NCBI RefSeq assembly: GCF_004360145.1
Contig: NZ_ML178712.1
Span: forward strand, 228,179 to 292,178
Length of the DNA: 64,000 nucleotides
Source: Aliiroseovarius marinus
GTDB lineage: Bacteria; Pseudomonadota; Alphaproteobacteria; Rhodobacterales; Rhodobacteraceae
Direction: 5' to 3'
Shown here piece by piece: positions 35,386-44,475 of this stretch. The position numbers were made by a program, and so were the translations under genes. The notes beneath the pieces were generated by a model, which was not told the origin of the DNA, searched no databases, and saw only the letters and a list, made by a program, of their open reading frames with translations. Position 1 is the stretch's first letter, and every line of letters begins with the position of its first letter.

Positions 35386-35973
35386 ATGCTGGACAAATCA
35401 AAACCCACCTGGACAAGTTTCGAGACCGCCACCAAGGAAGATTTCCTTGCCGTCATGGAGTATGACGAGGCCTATGCAAACGCCGTCGCCGACCGGCTTC
35501 TCGTCGCTTTGAAAGAGCTGGACGAGGAAGACACCCCCTATCCGATCAACCGCTACCAGCACTCGTTGCAATCCGCGACGCGTGCCCATGAAGCAGGCGA
35601 GCCCGAGGACCTTGTCATCGCCGCCCTTCTGCATGATCTGGGCGACACGCTGTCGCCCTTCAACCACGGCGAACTGGCTGCTGCCATCGTGAAACCCTAT
35701 GTCAGCGAACGCACCCATTGGATCCTGAAACACCACTGCGTTTTCCAAGGCTACTATTACAACCACCACCTTGGCGGAGATCGTCACGCCCGCGAGAAAT
35801 ACAAAGACAGCCCGCATTACGACGCCTGCGTGAAGTTCTGCCACGACTACGACCAGAACTCGTTCGACCCGGATTATCCCACGAAACCGCTCGAGTTTTT
35901 CGAACCGATGCTGCGCCGCGTATTCAGCCGCACAGACGGGCATATGGAGCTGAACGAAACGCGCGAGGGATAG
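35386..35973 (+). CDS. HD-domain protein, possibly a PhnZ/MIOX-like diiron oxygenase
   Basis: The 195-residue protein has the HD metal set H59 (YQHSLQ), H83-D84 (LLHDLGD), H94, H117 (LKHHCVFQGYY) and D154. The layout, with LLHDLGDTLSPFNHGELAA followed by an aromatic HHCVFQGYY stretch, is like the mixed-valent diiron oxygenases PhnZ and MIOX, though ordinary phosphohydrolases share the core. GGGAGG precedes the ATG at 35386. It lies about 70 bases after the LYS9-like gene on the same strand and could act on a lysine-derived compound, but no PhnY-like partner is seen. Confidence 0.75.
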   Translation: MLDKSKPTWTSFETATKEDFLAVMEYDEAYANAVADRLLVALKELDEEDTPYPINRYQHSLQSATRAHEAGEPEDLVIAALLHDLGDTLSPFNHGELAAAIVKPYVSERTHWILKHHCVFQGYYYNHHLGGDRHAREKYKDSPHYDACVKFCHDYDQNSFDPDYPTKPLEFFEPMLRRVFSRTDGHMELNETREG

Positions 35974-36026
35974 GCCAGCCCGCACAACACTGGACAACAG
36001 CCCGGATAGCGGACACCATCCCCTCT

Positions 36027-36803
36027 ATGCTGCGTCTTGCCACAGTCATTTTGGCCGGTTTGCTTGGGGCCGGTGCCGCCTCTGCCGGGGAAACCTGCAT
36101 TGGCCTGCACTATCCGGCGCCCCAGACGGACGACCAGAAAGCGTTGTCAGAGCTGCTGGGCACCTTGCATCCGATCGCAGAGGACTTTCCCTTCCTGCAA
36201 GAGATCATCCAATCCGAAGAGACCGAGCTGTGCTTTTCCGACCAGATGAACTACGCCCTTGGCTATCTGGACGTCGAGCAAAACAAGATCGTGATCAGCA
36301 ACGCCGTTCCGAGCGATCTGAAGATCGGCATCCTTCTGCACGAGCTGCGCCATCTCTGGCAGTTCACCTATGCCATGTGCCCGACCAACAACCTGTCCAT
36401 GAAGGAATATGCGAGGGCGACCTTCGCGCTTGAGGCTGACGCCAGCGCGGTGTCGCTGCTGATCGCGTGGCGCATGAAAGAACAGGGCCAAGACGCCGCA
36501 TGGAACGCGCTGTCGAATTGGGCCTCGCACACGGATATTGCTGCGGCCTTTGAAGAGACCCTGTTGACCACGCAGGACGAAGAACTGGCCGTGTCCTATG
36601 CGTTTTACCAGTGGTACGCGTCGGACGCGCGCAAGGATAGCTACTATATCGAAGCCTGTAGCGGATATCTGGATCGCCAAGACGCCGAGCACCTGCTCCC
36701 GCGCTATGGCACGCTCGACCCCGCGTTTTACGAAAACCTGTGCAGGCTGCCGGACGGGCGCAGATATCTTTGCGCGGATCCGTTGAGTTCGGGCGAGAAA
36801 TAG
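36027..36803 (+). CDS. Secreted putative zinc metallopeptidase (DUF6782-like)
   Basis: The 258-residue protein has a signal peptide (MLRLATVILAGLLGAGAASA), a zinc-binding HELRH (H105, E106, H109) in ILLHELRHLWQF, and a likely third ligand E136 in FALEADASAV, the gluzincin-like pattern of DUF6782 putative metallopeptidases. Several Cys in the mature part suggest disulfides. No clear ribosome-binding site precedes the ATG at 36027. It lies 53 bases after the HD-domain gene. Substrate unknown. Confidence 0.72.
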   Translation: MLRLATVILAGLLGAGAASAGETCIGLHYPAPQTDDQKALSELLGTLHPIAEDFPFLQEIIQSEETELCFSDQMNYALGYLDVEQNKIVISNAVPSDLKIGILLHELRHLWQFTYAMCPTNNLSMKEYARATFALEADASAVSLLIAWRMKEQGQDAAWNALSNWASHTDIAAAFEETLLTTQDEELAVSYAFYQWYASDARKDSYYIEACSGYLDRQDAEHLLPRYGTLDPAFYENLCRLPDGRRYLCADPLSSGEK

Positions 36804-36943
36804 CCGCTAGCCTAGCCGATTTCAGCCCGTCAAGGGAGGGGGAACTGCACGCGACCTATCCCATGTCCCACTTAGCCAGAAGGCGGGGAAGATGTGCTTA
36901 TTGTAGCGTGGCGAAGTCGATAAGATAGCCCAACCTCAACAAG

Positions 36944-37348
36944 TCACAAAGTGAGAAAATAAAACGAAGTGACTAGAATTAGTATGCTTCCACCCAAGCA
37001 CAGAATGGTTCCAGCTCCGACAAGTTTGACGTGCGCGCGGACGAAACGGGATCGCTCCGCATCAACGCATTCCGCTTTCAGTCGCATGAGCAGTTCATTA
37101 GCCGCACGAACAACTAAAAAATATACCAGCCAAATGAATATCAACTGAAAGGCCGAGAAGCCCAATCCCGCTATTTTCACAAGCGCTTTAATGCTTGAAG
37201 AAATCTCAGCACTTGAGAAAACCGCCACTGCTATTGTCACTATCGTGAGATAAAAAGTGAAAGTGGACATAAAAAGCATAATGAGAAATTTTACGGCATC
37301 GAAACTCAAGTCCACAATTTTAAAATTGAATTCACGGTTTTCAGACAT
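36944..37348 (-). CDS. Unknown small membrane protein
   Basis: I do not recognise this 134-residue protein. It has three hydrophobic segments (about 20-45, 52-80, 108-134) with a charged loop (LKAECVDAERSRFVRAHVK). GAGG lies nine bases before the ATG at 37348. The gene and its surroundings (36900-37490) are clearly more AT-rich than the neighbours, which suggests later acquisition. The flanking gaps (36804-36943 and 37349-37487) show no further gene. Confidence 0.65.
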   Translation of the reverse strand: MSENREFNFKIVDLSFDAVKFLIMLFMSTFTFYLTIVTIAVAVFSSAEISSSIKALVKIAGLGFSAFQLIFIWLVYFLVVRAANELLMRLKAECVDAERSRFVRAHVKLVGAGTILCLGGSILILVTSFYFLTL

Positions 37349-37487
37349 TTCAAACTACCTCGGTAAAAAACCTAGATTTTGTGAAAGTGTCATTACAGAA
37401 AAGCTCAAGTCGAAATCAAACTCAAGCTAAAGAAAAGTACTGGCTTCAATGATAATTGTGAGGCTCTCTAACGATTCCGCACTATAT

Positions 37488-38717
37488 CTACCCCTTCCCA
37501 ATCGGCACCACATTCTGGTCCTCTTCCGTGACCTCTTCGAAATCGAAATTATCCAGCCGTTTCGCGCGGTTGCCTGCTTTCTCGGCCGAGATCTTGATCT
37601 CGGAAATGTCTTTCGAGGCTTGGTGGAAATGCCGGTCGAGGTTCGCCACGCGGTCGCCCAAACGCCCCACATCGGCAGACAGTAGGTGCAGTTCCTTACG
37701 GATCGCACCCGCCTGTTCGCGCATGCGGGCGTCTTTCAGGATCGCGCGCATGGTGTTCAGGGTCGCCATGCAGGTGGTGGGCGAGACGATCCAGACGCGG
37801 GCCTCGAATCCTTCGCGGACGACCTCTGAAAAATTGGCGTGCAGTTCGGCATAGACGGCCTCGGACGGCAGGAACATCAGCGCGCCGTCGGCGGTTTCGC
37901 CCTCGATGATGTATTTTTCCGAGATCGCTTTGATATGCGCGCGCACGGCGGTTTTCATCGCGCGGGCGGCCAGCGTCAGCGCGTCTTGCGTTTCCGCCCG
38001 GCGCAGCGCCTCGTAGGCTTCCAGCGGGAATTTCGAATCGATCACGATGGGACCGGGCGGGTTCGGCAAGTGGATCAGACAGTCCGCCCGTTTGCCGTTC
38101 GACAGCGTGGCCTGAAGGTCATAACTGTCCTTCGGCAGCGCTTTTGAGACGATGTCGGTCAGCTGGATTTCCCCAAACGCACCGCGGGTTTGCTTGTTCG
38201 ACAGGATGTCCTGAAGGCTCAGCACGTCGCCCGACAGACGGGTGATATTGTCCTGCGCCTTGTCGATCACCGCCAGACGTTCCTGCAACTGCGTCAGACT
38301 TTCGGTGGTCTTCACTGCATTGCCCTGAAGGCTTTCCTTCATCCGCTCTTGCAGTTCGGACATAGCGCGCGCCGATTTCATCGCATTGTCGTGCAGCCGG
38401 TCGTTCATCTGCTGCTGCACATGGGCCAAGCGGGCCTCCATCGCTTGCAACACCTGCGCTTGGCCCGAGGCCTGCGCGTCAGACACTGTGCGCAACCCAC
38501 CCGACAGTTGATCCTGCCCGGCGCCCAGCACCTGCACCGCCTGCCCCAGACCGCCCATTTGCAGCGCCAAATCCTCGGCCACGCGGGTCGAGCGGCCAGC
38601 GCGGCGCAAGACCACCACCAGCAGGATGAACATCAGAACAGCAAGCGCGATACCGCCAAGCGTCAACAGCACCAGCGGGTCAGAGAGGTCATAGGTCGTG
38701 TCACCGATCTGGATCAT
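37488..38717 (-). CDS. rmuC: DNA recombination protein RmuC
   Basis: RmuC proteins are linked to limiting inversions and recombination. The 409-residue protein has an N-terminal membrane anchor (about residues 17-38), a long coiled coil (about 50-170) and the RmuC nuclease-like domain ([63 protein letters not shown]). Its ATG overlaps the mutL stop by four bases, coupling it to mismatch repair. Confidence 0.93.
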   Translation of the reverse strand: MIQIGDTTYDLSDPLVLLTLGGIALAVLMFILLVVVLRRAGRSTRVAEDLALQMGGLGQAVQVLGAGQDQLSGGLRTVSDAQASGQAQVLQAMEARLAHVQQQMNDRLHDNAMKSARAMSELQERMKESLQGNAVKTTESLTQLQERLAVIDKAQDNITRLSGDVLSLQDILSNKQTRGAFGEIQLTDIVSKALPKDSYDLQATLSNGKRADCLIHLPNPPGPIVIDSKFPLEAYEALRRAETQDALTLAARAMKTAVRAHIKAISEKYIIEGETADGALMFLPSEAVYAELHANFSEVVREGFEARVWIVSPTTCMATLNTMRAILKDARMREQAGAIRKELHLLSADVGRLGDRVANLDRHFHQASKDISEIKISAEKAGNRAKRLDNFDFEEVTEEDQNVVPIGKG

Positions 38718-40576
38718 GTGCGTCCAAACAGCCTTTCGATATCAGCGAGCTTCAGCTCGACATAAGTGGGGCGCCCGTGGTTGCATTGGCCGGAATGGGG
38801 CGTGGCCTCCATTTCCCGCAGAAGGGCGTTCATTTCTTCGGGGCGCATCCAGCGGCCGGACCGGATCGAGCCGTGGCAGGCGACGCGGGACAGCACGGCC
38901 TCGATCTTGGCCTGCACCATGTTGCTGTCGCCCAGATCGGCCAATTCGTCCAGCACGTCCTTGATCATCGCGGCGGCGTTGATTTCGCCCAGAATGGCAG
39001 GGGTTTCGCGTACGGCCACGGCATCGCCGCCGAAGGGTTCGATGACCAGACCCATGGTTGCGAGGTTGTCTGCAACCTCAAGCAAACGCGCCACATCACC
39101 TGCGGACAGCTCAACAATCTCGGGGATCAGCAACGCCTGACGGGCGACGCCGTTTTCCGCCATCTGGCGTTTGAGCTTCTCATAGACCAGACGTTCATGC
39201 GCCGCGTGTTGGTCGACAATGACCATGCCCGTTTCGGTCTGCGCGATGATGTAGTTTTCATGCACCTGCGCGCGGGCGGCGCCCAAGGGCAGGGCCTCTT
39301 GCGGGGCGTCTTGTTCTGGCTCGACCACCGGGTCGAACCGAGCCGAAGGCGCGGACATTTCGGCGAAACCGGGCGCGTCCGGCGCAGGCATTTGCGCCTG
39401 ATAGGACGAGCGCATCGCGCCAAGGCTGGGGCGGTCCATCTGATAGACACGGGGTTCGGTCGGCTCGGGGCGCATGGCACCCAGCGTCGCACCAGCAACT
39501 GTAGTCGACGCGCGGTGGCCTGCATTCGCCAATGCGTGCCGTAGCCCCGAGACGATCAATCCGCGCGCAGTGCCGGGTTCGCGGAAGCGGACCTCGGATT
39601 TTGCGGGGTGGACGTTCACGTCGACCAGATGCGGATCGCAACTGACAAAGAGCGCCGCCGCCGGGTGGCGGTCACGTGACAGGAAATCGAAATACGCCGC
39701 CCGCAATGCTCCGGTCAGTAGCTTGTCTTTCACCGGGCGGCCATTCACGAACAGGAACTGCGCCACGGCAGCGCCACGCGAATAAGTTGGCAGGGCGGCG
39801 AACCCGGTCAGGCGCAGCCCGTCACGTTCGGCGTCAATCGGGATAGCGTTTTCGGCGAAGTCGCGGCCCAAAATCGTCGCCAATCGGCCCGACAGCGCAT
39901 CAAACATATCACCGGTTTCCGGGTCCGCGCGGAAGGTGACACGGCCTTCGCCGCCACCGGACACGTCTCGCAAGATGAAGCCGATCTGCGGCTCGGCCAT
40001 CGCAAGGCGCTTGACCACGTCCGAGATCGCCTGAGCCTCGGCCCGGTCGGTACGCAGGAACTTCAGACGCGCGGGCGTGGCGTAGAACAGGTCGCGTAGC
40101 TCGACCACCGTGCCACCGGAAAGGGCCGCCGGTTTCACCGGGTCCATCTGCCCGCCCGCCACGCGGATCACTGCCGCGTCAAAGCCCTGCGCGCGCGAGG
40201 TGATGGTCAGGCGACCAACGGCACCAAGCGAGGGCAGCGCCTCGCCCCGGAAGCCAAAGGTGTGGATGTCCAACAGGTCCGACCCGTCGATTTTCGAGGT
40301 CGCATGGCGCGACATGGCCAGCGCCAGATCATCGGGCGCGATGCCACAGCCATCATCCGTCACGCGGATCAGCGTCTTGCCGCCATCGGCATAGGCGACC
40401 TCGATCCGTGTGGCGCCCGCATCAATGGCGTTCTCGACCAGTTCCTTCACCGCCGAGGCCGGGCGTTCCACCACTTCACCCGCCGCAATCCGGTTGATTG
40501 CAGCGTCATCCAACTGGCGGATAACGGGGCGGCGGACCGGCTGATCCGGGCTTATATGGGGGCTATCTTCGGGCAT
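38714..40576 (-). CDS. mutL: DNA mismatch repair protein MutL
   Basis: MutL (620 residues) has the GHKL ATPase motifs ([42 protein letters not shown]) and a C-terminal endonuclease motif [12 protein letters not shown] starting at D455, plus ACHGSIR and QCNHGRP. The intact DQHA(X)2E(X)4E motif means this MutL should nick DNA itself, as expected in bacteria without MutH. The ATG at 40576 is chosen because the family starts near [18 protein letters not shown]; its ribosome-binding site is weak. Coupled to rmuC. Confidence 0.96.
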   Translation of the reverse strand: MPEDSPHISPDQPVRRPVIRQLDDAAINRIAAGEVVERPASAVKELVENAIDAGATRIEVAYADGGKTLIRVTDDGCGIAPDDLALAMSRHATSKIDGSDLLDIHTFGFRGEALPSLGAVGRLTITSRAQGFDAAVIRVAGGQMDPVKPAALSGGTVVELRDLFYATPARLKFLRTDRAEAQAISDVVKRLAMAEPQIGFILRDVSGGGEGRVTFRADPETGDMFDALSGRLATILGRDFAENAIPIDAERDGLRLTGFAALPTYSRGAAVAQFLFVNGRPVKDKLLTGALRAAYFDFLSRDRHPAAALFVSCDPHLVDVNVHPAKSEVRFREPGTARGLIVSGLRHALANAGHRASTTVAGATLGAMRPEPTEPRVYQMDRPSLGAMRSSYQAQMPAPDAPGFAEMSAPSARFDPVVEPEQDAPQEALPLGAARAQVHENYIIAQTETGMVIVDQHAAHERLVYEKLKRQMAENGVARQALLIPEIVELSAGDVARLLEVADNLATMGLVIEPFGGDAVAVRETPAILGEINAAAMIKDVLDELADLGDSNMVQAKIEAVLSRVACHGSIRSGRWMRPEEMNALLREMEATPHSGQCNHGRPTYVELKLADIERLFGRT

Positions 40577-40627
40577 ACCACAAGAACTAGCATATGCGCG
40601 CCCGATTCGACCATTGCGCAAATCGGC

Positions 40628-41938
40628 TTAATTCGACACGACACCTTCGGGCTGGCCGACCACAACAAAGTGCAGCGCATCGGGCTTATACAGCTCAGCG
40701 GCCACACGGTTTGCGTGCTCTAGAGTGACGGCCATGACCTGGTCATTCCGGGTCGCGATATAATCGATTGGCAGCCCTTCCATCTGCATCGCCACCATGA
40801 TGTTGGCGATGTTGGCATTGCCGTCAAACCGCAACGGATACGATCCGGTCAGATAGGTCTGGGCGGCGGTCAGCTCTTCTTGTGTGATGCCGTCGCGGGC
40901 GATCTTCGCCCATTCATCACGCACCACATTCAGCGCTTCGCCGATCACCGCATTCTGGCTGGAAAACTGCCCAAGCACACTTTCCGTCCAATCGACCGGC
41001 ACCAGATACGAGCCGATCCCATAGGTCAGTCCACGTTCTTCCCGAACCTGATGCATCAGGCGCGACAGAGAACTTGGCCCGCCCAAAATCGTGTTCACCA
41101 GATAGGCTGCGAAGAAATCAGGATCCTCTCGTTCGATGCCAACGTGGCCGAACAGAGCGACGGATTGCGGCGTATCAAAGGGCACGACGGTGGTGCCGCC
41201 GGGCAGGCCAAACGCGACCCGGTCCGGCATGGTTGCACCCGTTTGGGGCAAGCCGTCAAACAGCTGATCAAGAAGCGGGCCAAGCTGCTCGGCGGTGATG
41301 TCCCCGACGGCGGCCACATAGATCCCATCCAGCACCAACGTGTCTTGGTACGCATTCACAATGTCATCCCGCGTCAACGCGGTGACGCTGTCGATCGTGC
41401 CCCCATCATAGCTGCCATAGGGGTGGTCGCCGTACGCTGCCGCATCAAACGCATCACTGGCAAGCGAGCTTGGATCGGTGGCGCGGGAAGCCAGATGGGA
41501 CAGAACTTGACCCCGCACACGCTCAATCGCGGTGTCGTCGAACCGCGGGGCGGTCAGCGCTTCATGCAGCAATGCAACGGCCTGGTCGCGGTTTTCCGTC
41601 AGGAACTGCGCCGAGATCCCGATGCTATCTTCCCCGGCATCAAACCCGAACGAGGCAGCCAGCGCCTCGCGCGCTTCGGCAAAGCCTTGCGCGTCCATGT
41701 CGCCAGCGCCCTCTTCCAGAAGGCCGACCATCAGGTTCACGGCCCCGCGTTTGCCCGGGCGATCCAGCACGGTTCCGCCATGAAAGCGGATTTCCAGCGC
41801 AGTGAAGGGAAGGGCTGGCTCGTTGACCAGCCAAGCCACATGGCCGTTTTCCGAGGTAACTTCCTGAATGGCGACCTCGGCGCGGGCGGGAAAGGTCAGG
41901 GCAATCAGCCCTGCCAAAACAAGAGCAATCCGTTTCAT
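40628..41938 (-). CDS. M16-family peptidase, probably inactive partner subunit
   Basis: The 436-residue exported protein (signal peptide ending PARA) has the M16 fold (FHGGTVLDRPGKRGAVNLMV, SYDGGTIDSVTALTRDDIV, GIYVAAVGDI, REERGLTYGIGSYL) but no HxxEH zinc motif. It therefore looks like the non-catalytic partner of the gene upstream, as in heterodimeric M16 enzymes. Its ATG at 41938 overlaps the partner's TAA (TAATG). It acts in the periplasm; the substrate is unknown. Confidence 0.88.
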   Translation of the reverse strand: MKRIALVLAGLIALTFPARAEVAIQEVTSENGHVAWLVNEPALPFTALEIRFHGGTVLDRPGKRGAVNLMVGLLEEGAGDMDAQGFAEAREALAASFGFDAGEDSIGISAQFLTENRDQAVALLHEALTAPRFDDTAIERVRGQVLSHLASRATDPSSLASDAFDAAAYGDHPYGSYDGGTIDSVTALTRDDIVNAYQDTLVLDGIYVAAVGDITAEQLGPLLDQLFDGLPQTGATMPDRVAFGLPGGTTVVPFDTPQSVALFGHVGIEREDPDFFAAYLVNTILGGPSSLSRLMHQVREERGLTYGIGSYLVPVDWTESVLGQFSSQNAVIGEALNVVRDEWAKIARDGITQEELTAAQTYLTGSYPLRFDGNANIANIMVAMQMEGLPIDYIATRNDQVMAVTLEHANRVAAELYKPDALHFVVVGQPEGVVSN

Positions 41939-43272
41939 TACATGTCCTCTCCGCCTTCGGGCACCAGCCATCCAGTTACGGCCCTGCGATCATCAAACAC
42001 CGCGCGTGCGGCAGCCATCACGTCTTCTGGCGTGACGGCCTGCAGCACATCCGGCCACGCCTGCACGTCCTCGATCGTCAAGCCCGAGGTCAGAGCCTCG
42101 CCATACCGTTCGGCACGCGCCATCACGTTGTCCTGCGAATACACGTCATCGGCGCGGATCTGGAACTTCACCCGCTCAAATTGCTCAGGGTCGATGCCGG
42201 TCTCAAGAAATTCGGCAATCTCGCGATCCAAGGCGGCTTCTGCGTCTTTCAAAGACACGTCCGGGGTGGGCACGACAACCAGCGTAAAGCTTGTGTCATC
42301 CAACGAGACCGAGCGATATCCCGCCCCTGCATAAACTGCGATCTGTTCATCAAACTGCAGTGCCCGCCCAAGGACCGAGGTCGCGCCATTGCCGCCAAGT
42401 ATCTCGGCCAGATAGACCAGCGCGGCGGCGTCTTCCTGCGCACCACTGTCACGCTCGGGCGCCTGATAGCGGCGCAGGACATAGGGTTGCGCGACCCGTG
42501 GATCAGAAAAGCGCAGGCGGCGTTCGGCCAGTTGCGGGGGTTCCTGTACGCGCTCGCGTTCGCCCAGATCGGGCGTGGGTGCCAAGGGGCCGTAGTGGGT
42601 TTTGGCCAGTTCCAGAACCTCTTCCGGCGCGACATCACCCGCGACGACCAAAATTGCGTTGTTGGGCGCATAAAACCGTTCATAGAAGGCCAGAGCATCA
42701 GCGCGCGACAGGGTCTCCATCTCGTGGCGCCAGCCGATGACCGGGATGCCATAGGGATGGTTCAGATGGGCAGCCGCGTTGATCTGTTCGCGAAACAGGG
42801 CGCCCGGTTCGCTGTCGGTCCGCTGCGCGCGTTCTTCCAAAATCACGTCACGCTCGGTGGCGATGTCGTCCTCGGACAGGATCAGATTGCGCACACGATC
42901 CGATTCCATTTCCATCATCAGACCCAAGCGATCCGCCGCGACACGTTGGAAATAAGCTGTGTAGTCCTGCGAGGTGAAAGCATTGTCCGACCCGCCGTTT
43001 TCGGCCACCACACGGCTGAGCGCACCAGCCTCAAAGTTCTCGGTCTCTTTGAACAGCAGATGCTCGAGGAAATGCGCGACGCCCGACACGCCGGGCGCCT
43101 CGTCTGCAGCACCTGCGCGATACCACAGCATGTGGACCACAACCGGTGCGCGGTGGTCTTCGATCACGACGATCTCAAGCCCATTGTCCAGCGTGAAATG
43201 GCTGACATCGTCTTTGGCCGATGCGGGTGAGCCCAATCCTAAAGCCAGCAATCCTGCAAGAATGAAACGCAT
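41938..43272 (-). CDS. M16-family zinc peptidase, catalytic subunit
   Basis: The 444-residue exported protein (signal peptide ending SPASA) carries the inverted zinc motif HFLEH (67-71) with the downstream Glu in ATERDVILEERA, so it should be active. It has HPYGIPVIGWRHEMETLSRADA and the R/Y-rich C-terminal M16 region. AAGGAG precedes the ATG at 43272. It pairs with the following M16 gene in a coupled operon. In the family this forms a chamber that degrades short peptides. Confidence 0.92.
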   Translation of the reverse strand: MRFILAGLLALGLGSPASAKDDVSHFTLDNGLEIVVIEDHRAPVVVHMLWYRAGAADEAPGVSGVAHFLEHLLFKETENFEAGALSRVVAENGGSDNAFTSQDYTAYFQRVAADRLGLMMEMESDRVRNLILSEDDIATERDVILEERAQRTDSEPGALFREQINAAAHLNHPYGIPVIGWRHEMETLSRADALAFYERFYAPNNAILVVAGDVAPEEVLELAKTHYGPLAPTPDLGERERVQEPPQLAERRLRFSDPRVAQPYVLRRYQAPERDSGAQEDAAALVYLAEILGGNGATSVLGRALQFDEQIAVYAGAGYRSVSLDDTSFTLVVVPTPDVSLKDAEAALDREIAEFLETGIDPEQFERVKFQIRADDVYSQDNVMARAERYGEALTSGLTIEDVQAWPDVLQAVTPEDVMAAARAVFDDRRAVTGWLVPEGGEDM

Positions 43273-43371
43273 GTAATGCTCCTTCCGTGTCGGATTAAGA
43301 TGATCCACCCCGGCCTCTGCTTCAAGCCTTGGCAACGAACATGTGATCAAGGTTAACCCAGCGACCGGCCC

Positions 43372-43399
43372 AAAACAAAATAGGGCCCGAAGGCCCCAT
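43372..43399 (-). terminator. Terminator after the DUF3035 lipoprotein gene
   Basis: On the minus strand ATGGGGCC - TTCG - GGCCCTAT forms a hairpin with a UUCG loop followed by TTTGTTTT. It lies just after the stop at 43410 and separates the lipoprotein gene from the M16 pair. Confidence 0.8.
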
Positions 43400-43409
43400 T
43401 CTGAACAGT

Positions 43410-43937
43410 TTAGCGATCGGTCACCACCTCGGGCGGGGCCGCCGGGGTCCAGATGCCCAGACGACGCAGGCGCTCAAGCTCAAGGTGCTGGTTCAGGTGC
43501 ATCGCCTCGTAGGCGCGATAATAGACGTTCACGTTGAACAAACGCTCAAGCACGCGGCCCTTGTTGTCTTTACGCCATTCCAGATCTGACGCGGCCAGAA
43601 CCTCGCGGATATTTGCCGACACGCCGTAACGGCTGGCCGCGCTAACCAGCGCGCCCTCTCCGCGACGCAGCTTACCCGATCCCAGATTGCCGCCCAGCGC
43701 AGCAATCGCATCGGCCTGCGGTGTCGGATCGGTCAGGTTCGACTGACCCGGTGTGGGCGCCGGCAGGTCGGTATAGTTTTTCGGCTCTTGCAGGGGTTTC
43801 GTCGGCAGAATCGCGAACTCGTCCGGACCATCCTGCGAAGCGCGCATGTTCATCAGCGAAGGTTCACGGTCGGCACAAGCGGAAAGCCCAAGAACAAGGG
43901 CGCCAATAGTCAGAAATTTAACAGACGAAACACGCAT
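43410..43937 (-). CDS. DUF3035 lipoprotein
   Basis: The 175-residue protein has a lipoprotein signal (VLGLSAC, Cys about residue 21) and the DUF3035 core (PDEFAILPTKPLQEP, LPAPTPG, a Gly-rich GNLGSG stretch and a Tyr-rich end). It should be an envelope lipoprotein. The ATG at 43937 has GGA upstream; the frame is open six codons earlier. It lies immediately after lspA, the peptidase that matures such lipoproteins. Function unknown. Confidence 0.85.
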   Translation of the reverse strand: MRVSSVKFLTIGALVLGLSACADREPSLMNMRASQDGPDEFAILPTKPLQEPKNYTDLPAPTPGQSNLTDPTPQADAIAALGGNLGSGKLRRGEGALVSAASRYGVSANIREVLAASDLEWRKDNKGRVLERLFNVNVYYRAYEAMHLNQHLELERLRRLGIWTPAAPPEVVTDR

Positions 43938-43994
43938 TCCACGTCCAATCCCCAAGGTAATCTATGGGTTTATTAGCCCATCTGGAAAGCCGCG

Positions 43995-44471
43995 TCACGG
44001 GGTCTTGTTGGACGAGGCGAAAAGAACCAGTCCGATGGCGCCCGCAAAGACGAAAATATCCGCGACGTTAAAGGAATACGGGTTCCGGATTCCGCAGCAA
44101 GACATGTTCAGAAAGTCGACGACCGCGCCGTAATAGATGCGGTCCACAACATTGCCCAGCGCACCGCCAACCAGCAACCCGGCCGAAATCTGGCCCAGCT
44201 TCCCGACCTGTTCTTTCACGACCCACCAAACGACCCAGATCGCAATGATTAGGGCGATTGCGATCAAGATCCAGCGGGTGACGCTTGGGTCCGCGCCACC
44301 AAAGAGGCCGAAGTTGATGCCGGTGTTCCAGCCCATCTGATAGACCAGATAGGGCGGCCAGATCTGGACCACGCCGACGCGGTCCAGATCCAAAACATAC
44401 AGCGCGTGATACTTGGTCAGCTGATCCAGCAGGAACGCAACCAGTGCGGATATGCCAATCACGCGCATCAT
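43995..44471 (-). CDS. lspA: Lipoprotein signal peptidase (signal peptidase II)
   Basis: LspA removes signal peptides from prolipoproteins in the inner membrane. The 158-residue protein has four transmembrane helices, the GWNTGINFGLF segment, and both catalytic Asp motifs GNVVDRIYYGAVVDF and FNVADIF. It starts four bases after the purH stop, with two tandem ATG codons and no clear ribosome-binding site, so its translation probably depends on purH. Confidence 0.95.
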   Translation of the reverse strand: MMRVIGISALVAFLLDQLTKYHALYVLDLDRVGVVQIWPPYLVYQMGWNTGINFGLFGGADPSVTRWILIAIALIIAIWVVWWVVKEQVGKLGQISAGLLVGGALGNVVDRIYYGAVVDFLNMSCCGIRNPYSFNVADIFVFAGAIGLVLFASSNKTP

Positions 44472-44475
44472 GGGC

